Shown one piece after another: positions 29,116 through 38,997 of a stretch of DNA of 42,657 nt. Source of the DNA: Tritrichomonas foetus. Taxonomy: Eukaryota; Parabasalia; Tritrichomonadida; Tritrichomonadidae. Made by a program: the position numbers and the translations under genes. The first letter of the stretch is position 1, and every line of letters begins with the position of its first letter. Location: contig MLAK01000509.1 in the NCBI GenBank assembly GCA_001839685.1, forward strand, positions 1 through 42,657, given 5' to 3'. The notes under the pieces were generated by a model. That model worked only from the letters and a program-made list of their open reading frames with translations. It was not told where the DNA came from and searched no databases.

Positions 29116-29154
29116 CGAATAGTTGAATTGCATAAATAATATCATATAACTTTA

Positions 29155-30624
29155 ATGAGCACAACACCACGAAGTTCACGAAAGAATACGCCATTATATC
29201 CCACCTATGTCGACTCCAAGGGCTCACCTAAATTAGATAATTCACAAAATTTATCGACAAATCTTTCTATCTCTCCACAATATCAATATCTTAATCAGTC
29301 TTCACCATTTAACCAAAGGATGCCACCACCTGACGAACAAGAACAATATATATCTTATTTACGCGAACAGAACACCAAACTTAAGGAGCAATTAGCTTCA
29401 TTTTCTCAGGATTCAAATGCAAACACAACAGGAGGCAGATCCCCACGAAAAGAGAGTCTGTTTCCACCGCAATTTAGTCCATCGTATCTCCAAATTCAAT
29501 ACAATCACCTGCTCACCGAATTTCAAGCCATTAAAAATGAGTTAGATAAATTGAAAGGGGAAACTGAAGTTCAATTAAATTTGAGAAGAAGACAAATTGA
29601 GAGACTCGTCAATGAAAAACAAGTCCTCACAACAGAAAATAGTGTTCTCAAAAATGAAAATGATAATTTGAAATCTCAATCAATGTCCACAATTCGAGAT
29701 GCTGAAGAGCAGAATGCAAAATATTCTGAAAGCACTGAAAATATGAAGCAGGAAAATGCAAAAATGTCGAAAGAAATCGATGAATTAAATGAACAAGTCA
29801 AAAAGTTAAACGAGCAAATTGAAACCCTTCAAAAGCAAAAGAAAGAAGAAGTTAAAAAAGAAGAAAACAAGAAAAAAGCTGATGTCAAGAAAATGAAAAA
29901 TGTTGAAAAAGAGAAAAAAGTTCTTCAACAAAAATCAAAGAAGCAAGATGAAGAAACATCAAAATTGAAAGAAACGATCGAAAAACTGAATGCTGACATT
30001 ATTAGCTACAAAGCAAAATTCGAAGAACTGAAAGTTGATAAAGAAAATCTCACATCACAAAATAAACAACTTTCTGATGAAGTGAATAAAATGTTCCAAC
30101 TTTATAATAAAACAAATGTCGATATGAAAGATTTACATTTACAAATTGAAAAACTTAAAAACGAAGTTGAAGTTAAAGAAGAACAACTCGTCCAATACCG
30201 CGACGATGAATATACAGCAAAGAAAATGGAAAAGAAATTGAATAAACTTGCACTCGATAATGAGCAACTTAATTCAAAGAATAAACTTCTTGAAATCCAA
30301 CTTCAACACTTAAAAGAAGAAATCGATTTCCAAGAAAAGTTACCTGATGCTAGTCCCCTCAAAAGAATACCACCAAGAAACTCACCAACAAAGGACCCTA
30401 TGATGAATTCTTCAACAATTGCAACAATTACTGCAACTACAACTGTCACTGCAACACCTGCAAATGGTGCATCACCTCTCAATTTTTCTGGCAATTATTC
30501 AAATAACTATTCTGGAAATTATTCAAGCACATATGGTCATAATTACTTGAATGGAAGCACAACTGTAGTAGGGTCACCATATTTGGCAACTTATACATCA
30601 CCTACAGGACTTCCAAAGTCATGA
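29155..30624 (+). CDS. Long coiled-coil protein with disordered ends
   Basis: This is a 489-residue protein. The N-terminal 60 residues are Ser/Pro/Tyr-rich (for example PQYQYLNQSSPFNQRMPPP). A short helix YISYLREQNTKLKEQLASF follows. A continuous Glu/Lys/Gln/Asn-rich coiled coil runs from about 120 to 395 with many LKxEIExL-type heptads. The last 95 residues are Thr/Ser/Asn/Tyr-rich, with short NYSGNYSSTYG-like near-repeats. It has no catalytic domain, signal or membrane segment. Such proteins are usually structural, for example basal body, axostyle or Golgi tether, but the family is not recognised. Confidence 0.85.
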   Translation: MSTTPRSSRKNTPLYPTYVDSKGSPKLDNSQNLSTNLSISPQYQYLNQSSPFNQRMPPPDEQEQYISYLREQNTKLKEQLASFSQDSNANTTGGRSPRKESLFPPQFSPSYLQIQYNHLLTEFQAIKNELDKLKGETEVQLNLRRRQIERLVNEKQVLTTENSVLKNENDNLKSQSMSTIRDAEEQNAKYSESTENMKQENAKMSKEIDELNEQVKKLNEQIETLQKQKKEEVKKEENKKKADVKKMKNVEKEKKVLQQKSKKQDEETSKLKETIEKLNADIISYKAKFEELKVDKENLTSQNKQLSDEVNKMFQLYNKTNVDMKDLHLQIEKLKNEVEVKEEQLVQYRDDEYTAKKMEKKLNKLALDNEQLNSKNKLLEIQLQHLKEEIDFQEKLPDASPLKRIPPRNSPTKDPMMNSSTIATITATTTVTATPANGASPLNFSGNYSNNYSGNYSSTYGHNYLNGSTTVVGSPYLATYTSPTGLPKS

Positions 30625-31036
30625 TTTTTTTCCCTCCGAAATTTTTTATTTTATTTTCTTTAGATTTTGGGTGTTTCAGAATTGTTTAAATCATGAGGAC
30701 TATGTTGAAAATGAAAATGTTCCATAATCCCTCCCCCTTACTCCCCCTGAAATTATAGAAGGTGTACCAATCGATGAAAAAATAAATATGATAAAAATTG
30801 TAAAAATCTAAAAACTATTTTTTATTTTACAGTAGTTTTATTTCTCATAATTTCATATAAAATGAAATTATGTTTCTTGAATCATTTTTTTCATTTTAGC
30901 CTTATGACCAACTTGGTTGCCTATCTTTAGGATTTAATCATCGAATATTTCTTGTCTAGAATAATACGTGATGATTTAAACGCATTTTCAGAATTTTGAT
31001 TATCCATGAAAAACAAAAACTTGATTATAAATCGGA
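30625..31036. other. Convergent spacer
   Basis: AT-rich 3' flanks. A CCCTCCCCCTTACTCCCCC tract near 30730 stands out in an AT-rich setting. No gene is seen. Confidence 0.55.
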
Positions 31037-31768
31037 TTATGACTCTAATAATGAATCTGTGCTTTCCAAAAGAATGCCAACATAACGTTCTCCTGATCCG
31101 ATTTTACAAAGTAGCCCTAATGTTGACATGGAAAGAGCAAAAACAATTATCAATAATCCGAATCCTACAAATAATCCAAGCCAGATTTTCATATGCCGAG
31201 CTTTTCTGGGAATATCACGTGTGAAATTGTTATTTTGAGAAAATTCTCGAAATTGATTGATATTCGATTTAGACCATTTCCCTTTACCATCTTTGATATA
31301 TTCATCGATTTCATTTAAAACTAGATCAATGTTTTCGGTTTTCCCCAGCTTATTTAAAGTTGGAAACCAAATAACAGAAGTTGAAATCACAATGGCGAAA
31401 AGAATTAAAAGTGCACTATATTCTAGGTAATAGTTTTCTTTTCCTCTCTCAGTATAAACAATCATAATGATATAAAAAAGTACAGGAATCACCAAAAGTG
31501 TGATCAAGAGACCTGTCCCTGTAAATGCTTTGGAATAAATGTTGGAAGCGATACCAAATTCACAATAGTACCATGGTGCTATAAAAGATAGAATGGCCAA
31601 TGCTGTGACAATTGATCCAATTCCACATGTATAACAAGGAACCCACACCAAAAAAAAGTTTAGGGCTAACATTTTAGGGCTAAATTCTTTCTCACTTCTC
31701 CTTTTTTTACGTAAAATCGTCGGCATATAGGGAATGATATCCATGAATATGATTTTTATTTTCACCAT
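31037..31768 (-). CDS. Four-helix integral membrane protein, unknown
   Basis: This 243-residue protein starts at the first in-frame ATG (31768). Met9 is another possible start. Four hydrophobic segments are clear: about residues 32-60 (includes WVPCYTCGIGSIVTALAIL), 80-105 (TGLLITLLVIPVLFYIIMI), 115-138 (LLILFAIVISTSVIW) and 195-222 (GLFVGFGLLIIVFALSM). A hydrophilic loop of about 55 residues joins the third and fourth helices, and the N-terminus is basic (RKKRRSEKEF). The plan resembles tetraspanin-like proteins, but the CCG signature of true tetraspanins is absent, so I leave the function open. Upstream lies TTGAAAAAGT (31850-31859), the recurring element in gene orientation. Confidence 0.68.
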   Translation of the reverse strand: MVKIKIIFMDIIPYMPTILRKKRRSEKEFSPKMLALNFFLVWVPCYTCGIGSIVTALAILSFIAPWYYCEFGIASNIYSKAFTGTGLLITLLVIPVLFYIIMIVYTERGKENYYLEYSALLILFAIVISTSVIWFPTLNKLGKTENIDLVLNEIDEYIKDGKGKWSKSNINQFREFSQNNNFTRDIPRKARHMKIWLGLFVGFGLLIIVFALSMSTLGLLCKIGSGERYVGILLESTDSLLES

Positions 31769-32441
31769 ACCGATCAAATTTTAACCTATAACTGCTGGAA
31801 AAATTTTCTAAGAGATTTTCTAAAAAAGGTTTATGTCACGAAAATTGTGTTGAAAAAGTGAAATAATGATTTCATTTGGGAGAATTCTAAATTAGCCTAT
31901 TGAACAATTGACGTCATATTTTTTGCCCCGCAGTAGATTTAGACTGAATAACACATCACATACAAATTATTTGATGTTTCTTCATTTTTCATTTATTGTG
32001 AATTCTTGGAATTGTGAATTCTTGGAATTAGTTCTAATTGACTTTTTTATACTTTTTTTGATATATTTTCATTTTCTTTTGATTTTATGTAATTTTATTA
32101 CCCAATTATGAAGTAAAATTTTCAAATTTTCTTCTGAGGTGTATTTGTTGTGTTAATTCCTTCATAATTCTAGGAAAGATCTTTCCTAATGTTAAAAACT
32201 ATTTTTGCTTGAAAAACAACCTGATATGAGTATAAAATATTTTGTGCATCAATACACTTTTCTGAAGGAATAGTGAATTTACAAGAAAATTGACCTTACA
32301 CCAATCATCCTTCACATTACCCCAGAAAAATTTTCGAATTTTATGCATTTTTTGTGATCATTCAGAAATATTGAAGCAATTATTTGTAAAGTTATTGAAA
32401 AAAAGTTTATCAATTCATTTCCATATATTTCTCGAAATCCA
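31769..32441. other. Divergent spacer
   Basis: Promoter side of the membrane protein gene and of the TBC gene. It contains the recurring element at 31850-31859 and a direct repeat GTGAATTCTTGGAATT near 31999 and 32014. No gene is seen. Confidence 0.5.
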
Positions 32442-33602
32442 ATGTCAAGGAAAAGTTCAGAAGCAAGTAACGACAATATTCCTCTCGACAACATTTATCA
32501 ATCCGAAGAAGTCTTTATTCCGCCTCAAAATCCAAATCATAACACAAATATATTAGAGCTGATTAAAATCAAGGAAGATGGCTCACCAATCGATCTCAAA
32601 AAAATACAAGAGAAATGCTACCACGGACTGGATGAATGTCCTCCTGAAGAACGGGTCTATGCCTGGCTCATTTTAACACAGGTTTTCCCATTGCAGCCAG
32701 AAGAATGGGAGCAGCTGAAGAAAGACCGCACTACTCAATATTTTGACTATGTTGATCTTTTCAAGATGACCGGCTACGAGGAGAAGTTTTTCCCTAATAC
32801 TGCAGAAACCACTAATTTTGGTGTATCAAACAACGATTTGATGGAATTGATACATGGTGATGTGATTCGAACATCACATCACATCCAATTCTTACCATTT
32901 CCAGACCAAGATGCTCCCGAGCCAGAATCAGAAGAAGATATTTTAATGCCATACCATGAACAGATAAGAAGAATAGAAAGAATACTATATATATTTGCAT
33001 CATTGAATCGTACAATTTCCTATCTTCAAGGATTTAACGAGCTCTGTACAGTCCTTTATTATGCTTATTCATCGGCCCTTTCGGTTTTTGACGATCAGAA
33101 AGATATGATGGAGGCTTTTGTTTTTTATTCATTCCAATCATTACTGGCATCTACAAAATTGAACGAATTATTCACAACACAAGATAAAAGCTCATTAATT
33201 CATAATCGAATGGCTGAATTCATGCAGATTTTGAAAAGACACCGGCCAAAGACATATAAAATCATTAGGAAGCATGACATTCATCCACTATGCTTCTGCT
33301 TTAGGTGGCTAAATATGCTTTTCGCACAGGATTATATGATGCCTAGTTTAATGCTGATTTGGGATTCTTTAATGGCTCATTTTCACGAACTTGTTGATTA
33401 TGCAAATTATATTGCAGTGGCACAAGTGAAGATGACTGAACATACTTTGGATCCAAATGATTATGTGCAAACAATCACATCTTTGCAGAGAAATATCGCA
33501 GAAAATATCCAACCACTCTTGTTTTGGGCAAAGAAGTATTGGGATGAAGATCATGAAGGTGGGAAAAAGTCAATTTTGAGTCTGTTTAAGAAATTATTAT
33601 GA
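32442..33602 (+). CDS. TBC-domain Rab GTPase-activating protein
   Basis: This 386-residue protein is mostly TBC domain (about 55-345). It carries the dual-finger GAP residues: Arg143 in IHGDVIRTSHH, matching the I-x-x-D-x-x-R-T motif, and Gln196 in SYLQGFNEL, matching Y-x-Q-G-x-N. Downstream are HPLCFCFRWLNMLFAQDY and LMLIWDSLMA, typical of the domain's later helices. TBC proteins stimulate GTP hydrolysis on Rab proteins and so end a membrane traffic step. The overall form, including PYHEQIRRIERILYIFASLN, is closest to the TBC1D13 group as I recall it. No additional domain is present. Both catalytic residues are intact, so it should be active. Confidence 0.92.
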   Translation: MSRKSSEASNDNIPLDNIYQSEEVFIPPQNPNHNTNILELIKIKEDGSPIDLKKIQEKCYHGLDECPPEERVYAWLILTQVFPLQPEEWEQLKKDRTTQYFDYVDLFKMTGYEEKFFPNTAETTNFGVSNNDLMELIHGDVIRTSHHIQFLPFPDQDAPEPESEEDILMPYHEQIRRIERILYIFASLNRTISYLQGFNELCTVLYYAYSSALSVFDDQKDMMEAFVFYSFQSLLASTKLNELFTTQDKSSLIHNRMAEFMQILKRHRPKTYKIIRKHDIHPLCFCFRWLNMLFAQDYMMPSLMLIWDSLMAHFHELVDYANYIAVAQVKMTEHTLDPNDYVQTITSLQRNIAENIQPLLFWAKKYWDEDHEGGKKSILSLFKKLL

Positions 33603-34056
33603 GTTTATTCTGTATTTTTTTCTTCTCGTTTCTATATTCATTCTCTTTTTTTACTATGTATTAAACTGAACCAGTCATTACTCACTCACTTTCTCTTTTT
33701 TATCACTTCTTCTTTTTTATCTCTTCTTCTTTGAATAACGATATACAGCTTTAGTTTTCTTTCTAATGTAATAAAATGGAATCATTTTGATGATTTTTTT
33801 ATGAATAGTCGATTAAAAAAATCACCCAAATGGGAAATCTAGAACGATCCTCTTCTATAAAACTAACAATAAAATGCTTTTGAATGAACAAAGAATTCAT
33901 AAGAATATTATTATAATCAATGAAATCAAAATTTGGATGATATAGAAAGAGATAATTGTTCATATCATGGACGTAAAACAAAAAGAAAAATAGATACATA
34001 TTTAATAATAATGGTCTTTATTTTCAAAAATAAAAATAATAAAAATATAATAAAAT
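33603..34056. other. Convergent spacer
   Basis: It begins with a pyrimidine-rich tract of TTTTTTAT-CACTTCTTC-type near-repeats (about 33690-33730) after the TBC gene. The remainder is AT-rich with no gene. Confidence 0.55.
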
Positions 34057-34569
34057 TTAAGTTTCTTCTGGTTCTGGCTTTGGTGCATAAAGCATCTTAA
34101 CAAAGTTTTCAATTATGAAGTCTTCTCCTGATGCGTTGGGTCCATCATCTTTGTGAATGAGCCATTTTAATTGCCTGATTTCTTCAGCAGTGAATGGATT
34201 CCCCATTGTCTGCAAAATCTTGAAGAAGTATTCGTCGCGCATTCTTTCTTCATCGTAGGAGTCATTAAAAGCTTTAAAGGCCTTCATAATTTGGTCTTCC
34301 ATATTAATTTGTTGTCTAAAATGCTCAGCGACACGAATAAATTCTTTAAAGTTGAATTTGCCAGCACCCGTTTGATCGATTCTTGCACAGAAATCTTCGA
34401 GCTCGTTCCCTTGGTAATTCAAACCGATTGCTGCCATCAATGATTCCATCTCGTGAACGGTGACTTTTCCATCTGAGTCTCTATCGAAAATTTCGAAGGC
34501 TTCTTGAAATTCGGCCAATTGGTCTGGTGTAAAAATCGACTCTTGTTGTGGTTCTTCGTCGTCACTCAT
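34057..34569 (-). CDS. EF-hand protein, calmodulin/centrin-like, mostly degenerate
   Basis: This 170-residue protein has the four EF-hand layout of calmodulin or centrin with an acidic 12-residue lead (MSDDEEPQQ). Only the first loop is canonical: residues 29-40, D-R-D-S-D-G-K-V-T-V-H-E. The second loop (65-76) has lost acidic residues at positions 3 and 5 (D-Q-T-G-A-G). The third (around 102-113) and fourth (around 140-152) have changed spacing and ligands. It probably binds a single calcium at most and may act as a light-chain-like or structural subunit. The name of the exact family is not certain. The stop overlaps TAAA. Confidence 0.85.
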   Translation of the reverse strand: MSDDEEPQQESIFTPDQLAEFQEAFEIFDRDSDGKVTVHEMESLMAAIGLNYQGNELEDFCARIDQTGAGKFNFKEFIRVAEHFRQQINMEDQIMKAFKAFNDSYDEERMRDEYFFKILQTMGNPFTAEEIRQLKWLIHKDDGPNASGEDFIIENFVKMLYAPKPEPEET

Positions 34570-34807
34570 CGATGAGTTTCTCTTTATAAATAACGTACAT
34601 ACCCAAATATTAGCCTTTGATGGTGAATATAAATTAACTCGACTATTTTACAAAGAGGTGGTTATATTTTTCATGGAAAGTGATATGAAAAGACATAATA
34701 GTTCAGGTGAAATGATGGGTTAAAATTTTGGCCTTTTTTGCCATTTTCGATAGTATTTGTCTCAATTTATCACCTATTTTCAAACAGAGTTCTTGTGAAA
34801 TCATTTG
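34570..34807. other. Divergent promoter spacer
   Basis: This spacer is shared by the EF-hand gene and the adaptin gene. It contains TTTTGGCC-TTTTTTGCC-type sequence about 75 bases before the adaptin ATG. No ACTTTTT[GC]A element is seen here. Confidence 0.45.
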
Positions 34808-37144
34808 ATGTCGCAAAGTTTAGAATCATTTATTCGCAATATTACACTTGCTCCAACAATCGAAGAAGAGCGTATTGGTATCGCAAATGAAATGGCAAAT
34901 ATGCGTACGTTTATTCGAGATTGCGATCCCCATTACAGACCATCAATTATCGCCAAACTTATGTTTCTTACAATGAGAGGTGAGAACACATCATGGGGCC
35001 AAATGGAAGTTGTCACTTTAATGACTCATGAACGGTTTTCGTATAAACGAATTGGCTATCTTGCTGCAACAATGTTACTTGATGAAAATAACGAGTTGGT
35101 TGTTCTGGTCACAGCAACAGTTCAGCGCGATCTTACATCAAGCAACCCGCTTATTCAGAAGCTCGCTTTGGCTCTTATTTCCAATATCGGTACACCAGAC
35201 ATGTGCGAAGCATGCGCTCCTACTGTCGCCAAAATCGTTCTTTCTTCAAACGCAATTTTACAGAAATACGCTGGTATGGCGGCTGTCAGAATTATTCGTA
35301 AATGTCCAGAAACATATGATCAATTCCGTCCAGCGGTCGCCCCTCTTCTCAACCAGCTTCATACACTCATGATTGGTATCAAGCTTGCTCTTGAGATGCT
35401 CAAAATTGATCAGAAACTTCGAGAGCCATGGCAGCAGTTTTGCGTTCCATTCACCAGAATTCTTCATGTTTTGTTCGAACAAAGAGCATCAAGCGAATAT
35501 TCATTTGGTGTTTTCAACAATCCATTCCTCCAAATATCTGTTCTTCAATGCCTCCAGGAATTGAAAGCTCCGAGTGATGATTTAGATGATATTCTTTCAA
35601 CACTCGTGACAAGTTTGGATGTCAGAAGGTCAACAGGCAGGTCAATTTTACTCCAAACTGTCCAAACAATTGGAACTTGTGCTAAAAAGCCATCACTCAG
35701 AAGTCTTGCATTCAACCAAATTGGAAGACTTTTTACATATAGTGAATCGAACATTTTATATTCCGCTCTCTCAGCATTTTCACGCATTCTCTATAACGAG
35801 AATCAAATGCTTGATCGTTCATCGTCAGATTCACTTGTCCTTCAACGATATAAGAGCCAAGTTGTTCATTGCTTAGACCACCGCGATCCGTCAATTAGAA
35901 GACGTGCTTTAGATGTTGTTGCCGCTTTAGTTGACCAAACAAACATCGAAACTTTAGTCCCAGAAATTATGTCATATTTGAAGATGGCAGATGGCGATTT
36001 CCGTAGTGAATTAGTTGCAAAAGTGTTTGCAGCAGTCCAAAGGTTTGCACCATCACCAGCTTGGAACTTTGACACTGTTTTGAAATTAATAAGTGATTCT
36101 GGAAATTACGTCGGAAATGATGTAATTACATCATTCTGTAAACTCATTGCACATAATCTTGAAATCCGTTCTCATGTTCTTGCTGCAATGTCCGAAGCCC
36201 TCTCTAATCCAAACGACAACCAGACCCTCATCCAAGTTGCTGCATGGACACTTGGTGAATTCCAGGAAGAAGTAGGAAATACAGTTGATACTATGATTGA
36301 GCTTTCAAAGATGCCACAAACAACTGTAGACTCTCGCTGTTACCTTCTTACAGCACTTGCCAAACTCGCACCACGTTTTGGACAAACTGACAAAGTTAGA
36401 GCATACTTTGAATTATTACTGAAGAGCAACAATTTAGAAATCCAACAACGTGCAGGAGAAATGTATCGTGTACTTTCAAGACCAGATGTTGCAGATCAAC
36501 TTTTAGCACCACTTGAAGTCGATGAAGTTGATACAGCTAGTCCAATTGAAGCTTCACAATCAAATCAGCAGCAATCACAACAACCAGCTCAACAACAACA
36601 AGAAGAAGATTCACTTTTGGATCTTCTATCACCATCTGCACCAGCTGCAGCTGGTACACAACAACAGGCGCCAAAGGATGATTTACTTGGCGATTTACTT
36701 GAACTTGCATCACCACAAGCCAACCCAGCCCAAACCCCATCACAACCTGCTCAACAACAAGCACCAGAGCCACCTAAAGAAGCTATAAAGCCACCTCCAA
36801 ATGCTTTAGAAGCACAAAAAAGCTCGGATTTCACAATTTACTTCGAAATCCAGAAAAATGCACAAAATCCTCGCCAACTTGCAATTCGTGCTTCTGTTTT
36901 CAACAACACGGACGTTCCACTAAATAACTTCCTGGTTCAATATGGCGTTCCAAACGGCTATGCTATTCAATGTGCACCACCATCAGGAAACTACCTTGCA
37001 CCTATTGGAGGTCCACCAATCACACAAGTGATGATGCTCGAAAACCGCGGGAATGCGCCCCTCAAGATGCTCACACAAACTACTTACATGTATCGAAGCC
37101 AGCCATTGAAGGAAATGGGACAAATTAACCCAATCTTCTCTTGA
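34808..37144 (+). CDS. AP-1 complex subunit gamma (gamma-adaptin)
   Basis: This 778-residue protein starts at ATG 34808 (the frame is open one TTG codon earlier). Residues 1-560 are the adaptin trunk: SLESFIRNITLAPTIEEER, HERFSYKRIGYLAATMLLDE, DLTSSNPLIQKLALALISNI and RIIRKCPE closely follow gamma-adaptin. A Gln/Pro/Ala-rich hinge (about 575-655) carries two acidic-Leu clathrin-box-like motifs, EEDSLLDLLSP near 600 and DDLLGDLLELA. The C-terminal ear (about 660-778) ends with PLKMLTQTTYMY and QPLKEMGQINPIF, as in the gamma ear. The complex sorts cargo into clathrin vesicles at the trans-Golgi and endosomes. All parts look intact. Confidence 0.93.
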   Translation: MSQSLESFIRNITLAPTIEEERIGIANEMANMRTFIRDCDPHYRPSIIAKLMFLTMRGENTSWGQMEVVTLMTHERFSYKRIGYLAATMLLDENNELVVLVTATVQRDLTSSNPLIQKLALALISNIGTPDMCEACAPTVAKIVLSSNAILQKYAGMAAVRIIRKCPETYDQFRPAVAPLLNQLHTLMIGIKLALEMLKIDQKLREPWQQFCVPFTRILHVLFEQRASSEYSFGVFNNPFLQISVLQCLQELKAPSDDLDDILSTLVTSLDVRRSTGRSILLQTVQTIGTCAKKPSLRSLAFNQIGRLFTYSESNILYSALSAFSRILYNENQMLDRSSSDSLVLQRYKSQVVHCLDHRDPSIRRRALDVVAALVDQTNIETLVPEIMSYLKMADGDFRSELVAKVFAAVQRFAPSPAWNFDTVLKLISDSGNYVGNDVITSFCKLIAHNLEIRSHVLAAMSEALSNPNDNQTLIQVAAWTLGEFQEEVGNTVDTMIELSKMPQTTVDSRCYLLTALAKLAPRFGQTDKVRAYFELLLKSNNLEIQQRAGEMYRVLSRPDVADQLLAPLEVDEVDTASPIEASQSNQQQSQQPAQQQQEEDSLLDLLSPSAPAAAGTQQQAPKDDLLGDLLELASPQANPAQTPSQPAQQQAPEPPKEAIKPPPNALEAQKSSDFTIYFEIQKNAQNPRQLAIRASVFNNTDVPLNNFLVQYGVPNGYAIQCAPPSGNYLAPIGGPPITQVMMLENRGNAPLKMLTQTTYMYRSQPLKEMGQINPIFS

Positions 37145-37538
37145 GGATATATTTCTTTCTGCGGTGTATCGAGAATTCTAATTTTACCAACCAAATTTAT
37201 GCAATTAATAACATAAAACGAAACTTAGAAATATTCTTTTATTTCCGATTTTTTTATTCGTATAAATGTCACTACGCGATTCATACCTGGTTATTTTGAG
37301 AAAAATCTTCAATCTTTTTGAATAAAACACCAATCAGTCCAAAAATGATGATTAGGGAATTCTTGTATAGGTATTTTTCCCATAGGTCCATAAATCAATG
37401 CTAGTTTCAATCAATAAAAACATACTAAAAAAAAAAAATGGAAATGAATAAGGACGAAAAAGAAAAATAGGATAAAAAACATTTTTCAAATTGTGGTAAT
37501 TCAAGTTTTAGGAAATGAATGTATCTTGAAATTCCACT
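37145..37538. other. Convergent spacer
   Basis: AT-rich, with an A9 run near 37430. No gene is seen. Confidence 0.55.
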
Positions 37539-37730
37539 TTACTTGGCCCAAGCTGGTGGCTTTTGGACAATTTTTGCACCATCGATTGATTGGTTGCAGT
37601 ATGGGCAGACATTTGCAGCTTTTCTCTTTTTTCCTGAGCTGCTTTTTCCACATGAATTGCAGTGAACTTCACAACATTTTGGACAAACTTTCCAGTTGTT
37701 TGCTGTGCTGCAAAATGGACACTTTCCCAT
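37539..37730 (-). CDS. Small Cys-rich zinc-ribbon protein
   Basis: This 63-residue protein starts at ATG 37730 (MGKCPFCSTANNW). The frame is open further upstream, but only from a TTG, and it reads hydrophobic junk. Nine Cys and one His are arranged as CPFC, CPKCC-x-V-H-C-x-x-C and CPYC, enough for two zinc sites in a rubredoxin- or zinc-ribbon-like fold. A basic SSSGKKRKAAN stretch in the middle could be a nuclear or RNA contact. The stop overlaps TAAA, and G+C is above the flanks. All these points favour a real gene. I do not recognise a named family. Confidence 0.75.
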   Translation of the reverse strand: MGKCPFCSTANNWKVCPKCCEVHCNSCGKSSSGKKRKAANVCPYCNQSIDGAKIVQKPPAWAK

Positions 37731-38997
37731 TTCGAACAAGAAAAAAATGAAATGATCTGGTGAAATGAATTTCAAAACAACACAGAAATATTGGCAACTT
37801 TTCAACCTGAAACAAATGGCGTACGAGGCTCAATATCTCAAAGAAATAGCTTAATATTCTCATTTACTTAAAAATCACCAATTTCACAGATTGAAGCGAA
37901 TCAGATTTCTACTTTCCGAAAGGAAGAGTTTAGTACCATTGATTATTTTAAAGATTAGCCGAATTGAATCCACTGAGCAACAATATGAATTCGCCCAAGT
38001 GAGTAAGTTCTTGACTGCCAATAATATTTTCACACTTCACCACTTATTCACCTTTCAAATATTTCACATCACCATTAGATTTCCTTGGCAGTAAAAAATG
38101 TTTCCAATCAGAAATAAATAAACATTAAAACCATGCCTCTTCATTACAACCAAAATTTACCTAAAAAATTCAAATTCGTCTTTAAAATCGACCAAATTTG
38201 AGAGTAATATGGTTCAAGTTTGGTCATATTACAGAAGTATAAATAAAACTATTAAAAAATTAATATTTATTTATTAAAAACATGGGTATAATCATAAATT
38301 ATAGATATGCACTTGCAATTATGGTTCCTCATTTTTTTATTTGAATGTTCTTCAATTTTAAGGATTATTTGTCAGTAACTAATGGAAAAGAGTTCATTTA
38401 GCCATTCATACTTCTGCTATAAAGGTTGGCACATAAGATGAAATTACTTTTGGCATTAAAAGTTTGCTTTGAAAGCAAGCAATCACAAAAACTTGGAAAT
38501 TGAATAATAATTCGCATCAACACACTAAATATTTGAGTTGATTTGAATTTGCTTCCAACTTTTATGCATTATTTATTAAGTATGAGTGTTAAAAAGTTGA
38601 TATTAAAACTATTTCTATTTTCAATTCATTCTCATGTTTGATTTAAATATTAATTGCAACATCAATAAAATCAAAAAGCTGTTTTTTTTTTCTTGGCAAA
38701 TGCTTACAATTGCAGTCAATCTATTTTCTTTAAATCGACTTGGATGATTGTCATTATCCATTTTTACAACAGATATGATTGAATCGCTGAAAATCGAATT
38801 TCATGATCATATTGATTGATAAATATGTGTTTAATTTATATATAGAAGCAACACTTATCACAAAAGTATATTTCACTGTTCTTGATTAATTTCAACACTA
38901 TTTATGAGTTTTAAAATTGTGAATTTCCCCCCTCCCCCCATTAATTTCTCTTGTTTTGCCAATATTTTCATTAAATTTGAATTTTGCTTTTAGTAAT
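37731..38997. other. Long gene-free AT-rich stretch
   Basis: No gene that I can support. Noted: interlocking inverted pairs GTAATATG/CATATTAC and GACCAAA/TTTGGTC around 38190-38232, and a C-rich tract CCCCCCTCCCCCC near 38928-38939 which is the strongest G+C island in the stretch. Open frames are short and low in coding character. Confidence 0.45.

Larger units (their letters stand above)
27728..29154. other. Long divergent spacer with an element cluster
   Basis: There is no gene that I can support in 1.4 kb. The left part (27800-27980) holds a cluster of four ACTTTTT-type elements upstream of the LRR/PP2C gene. The right end has TAACGGT at 29109-29115, 39 bases before the ATG at 29155, and T6GAA near 29084. 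The middle is AT-rich with short broken frames. Confidence 0.5.

Noticed and set aside
38190..38232. Interlocking inverted pairs as a structured RNA
   Set aside because: The arms are only 7-8 bases and mostly AT, so they are likely by chance.
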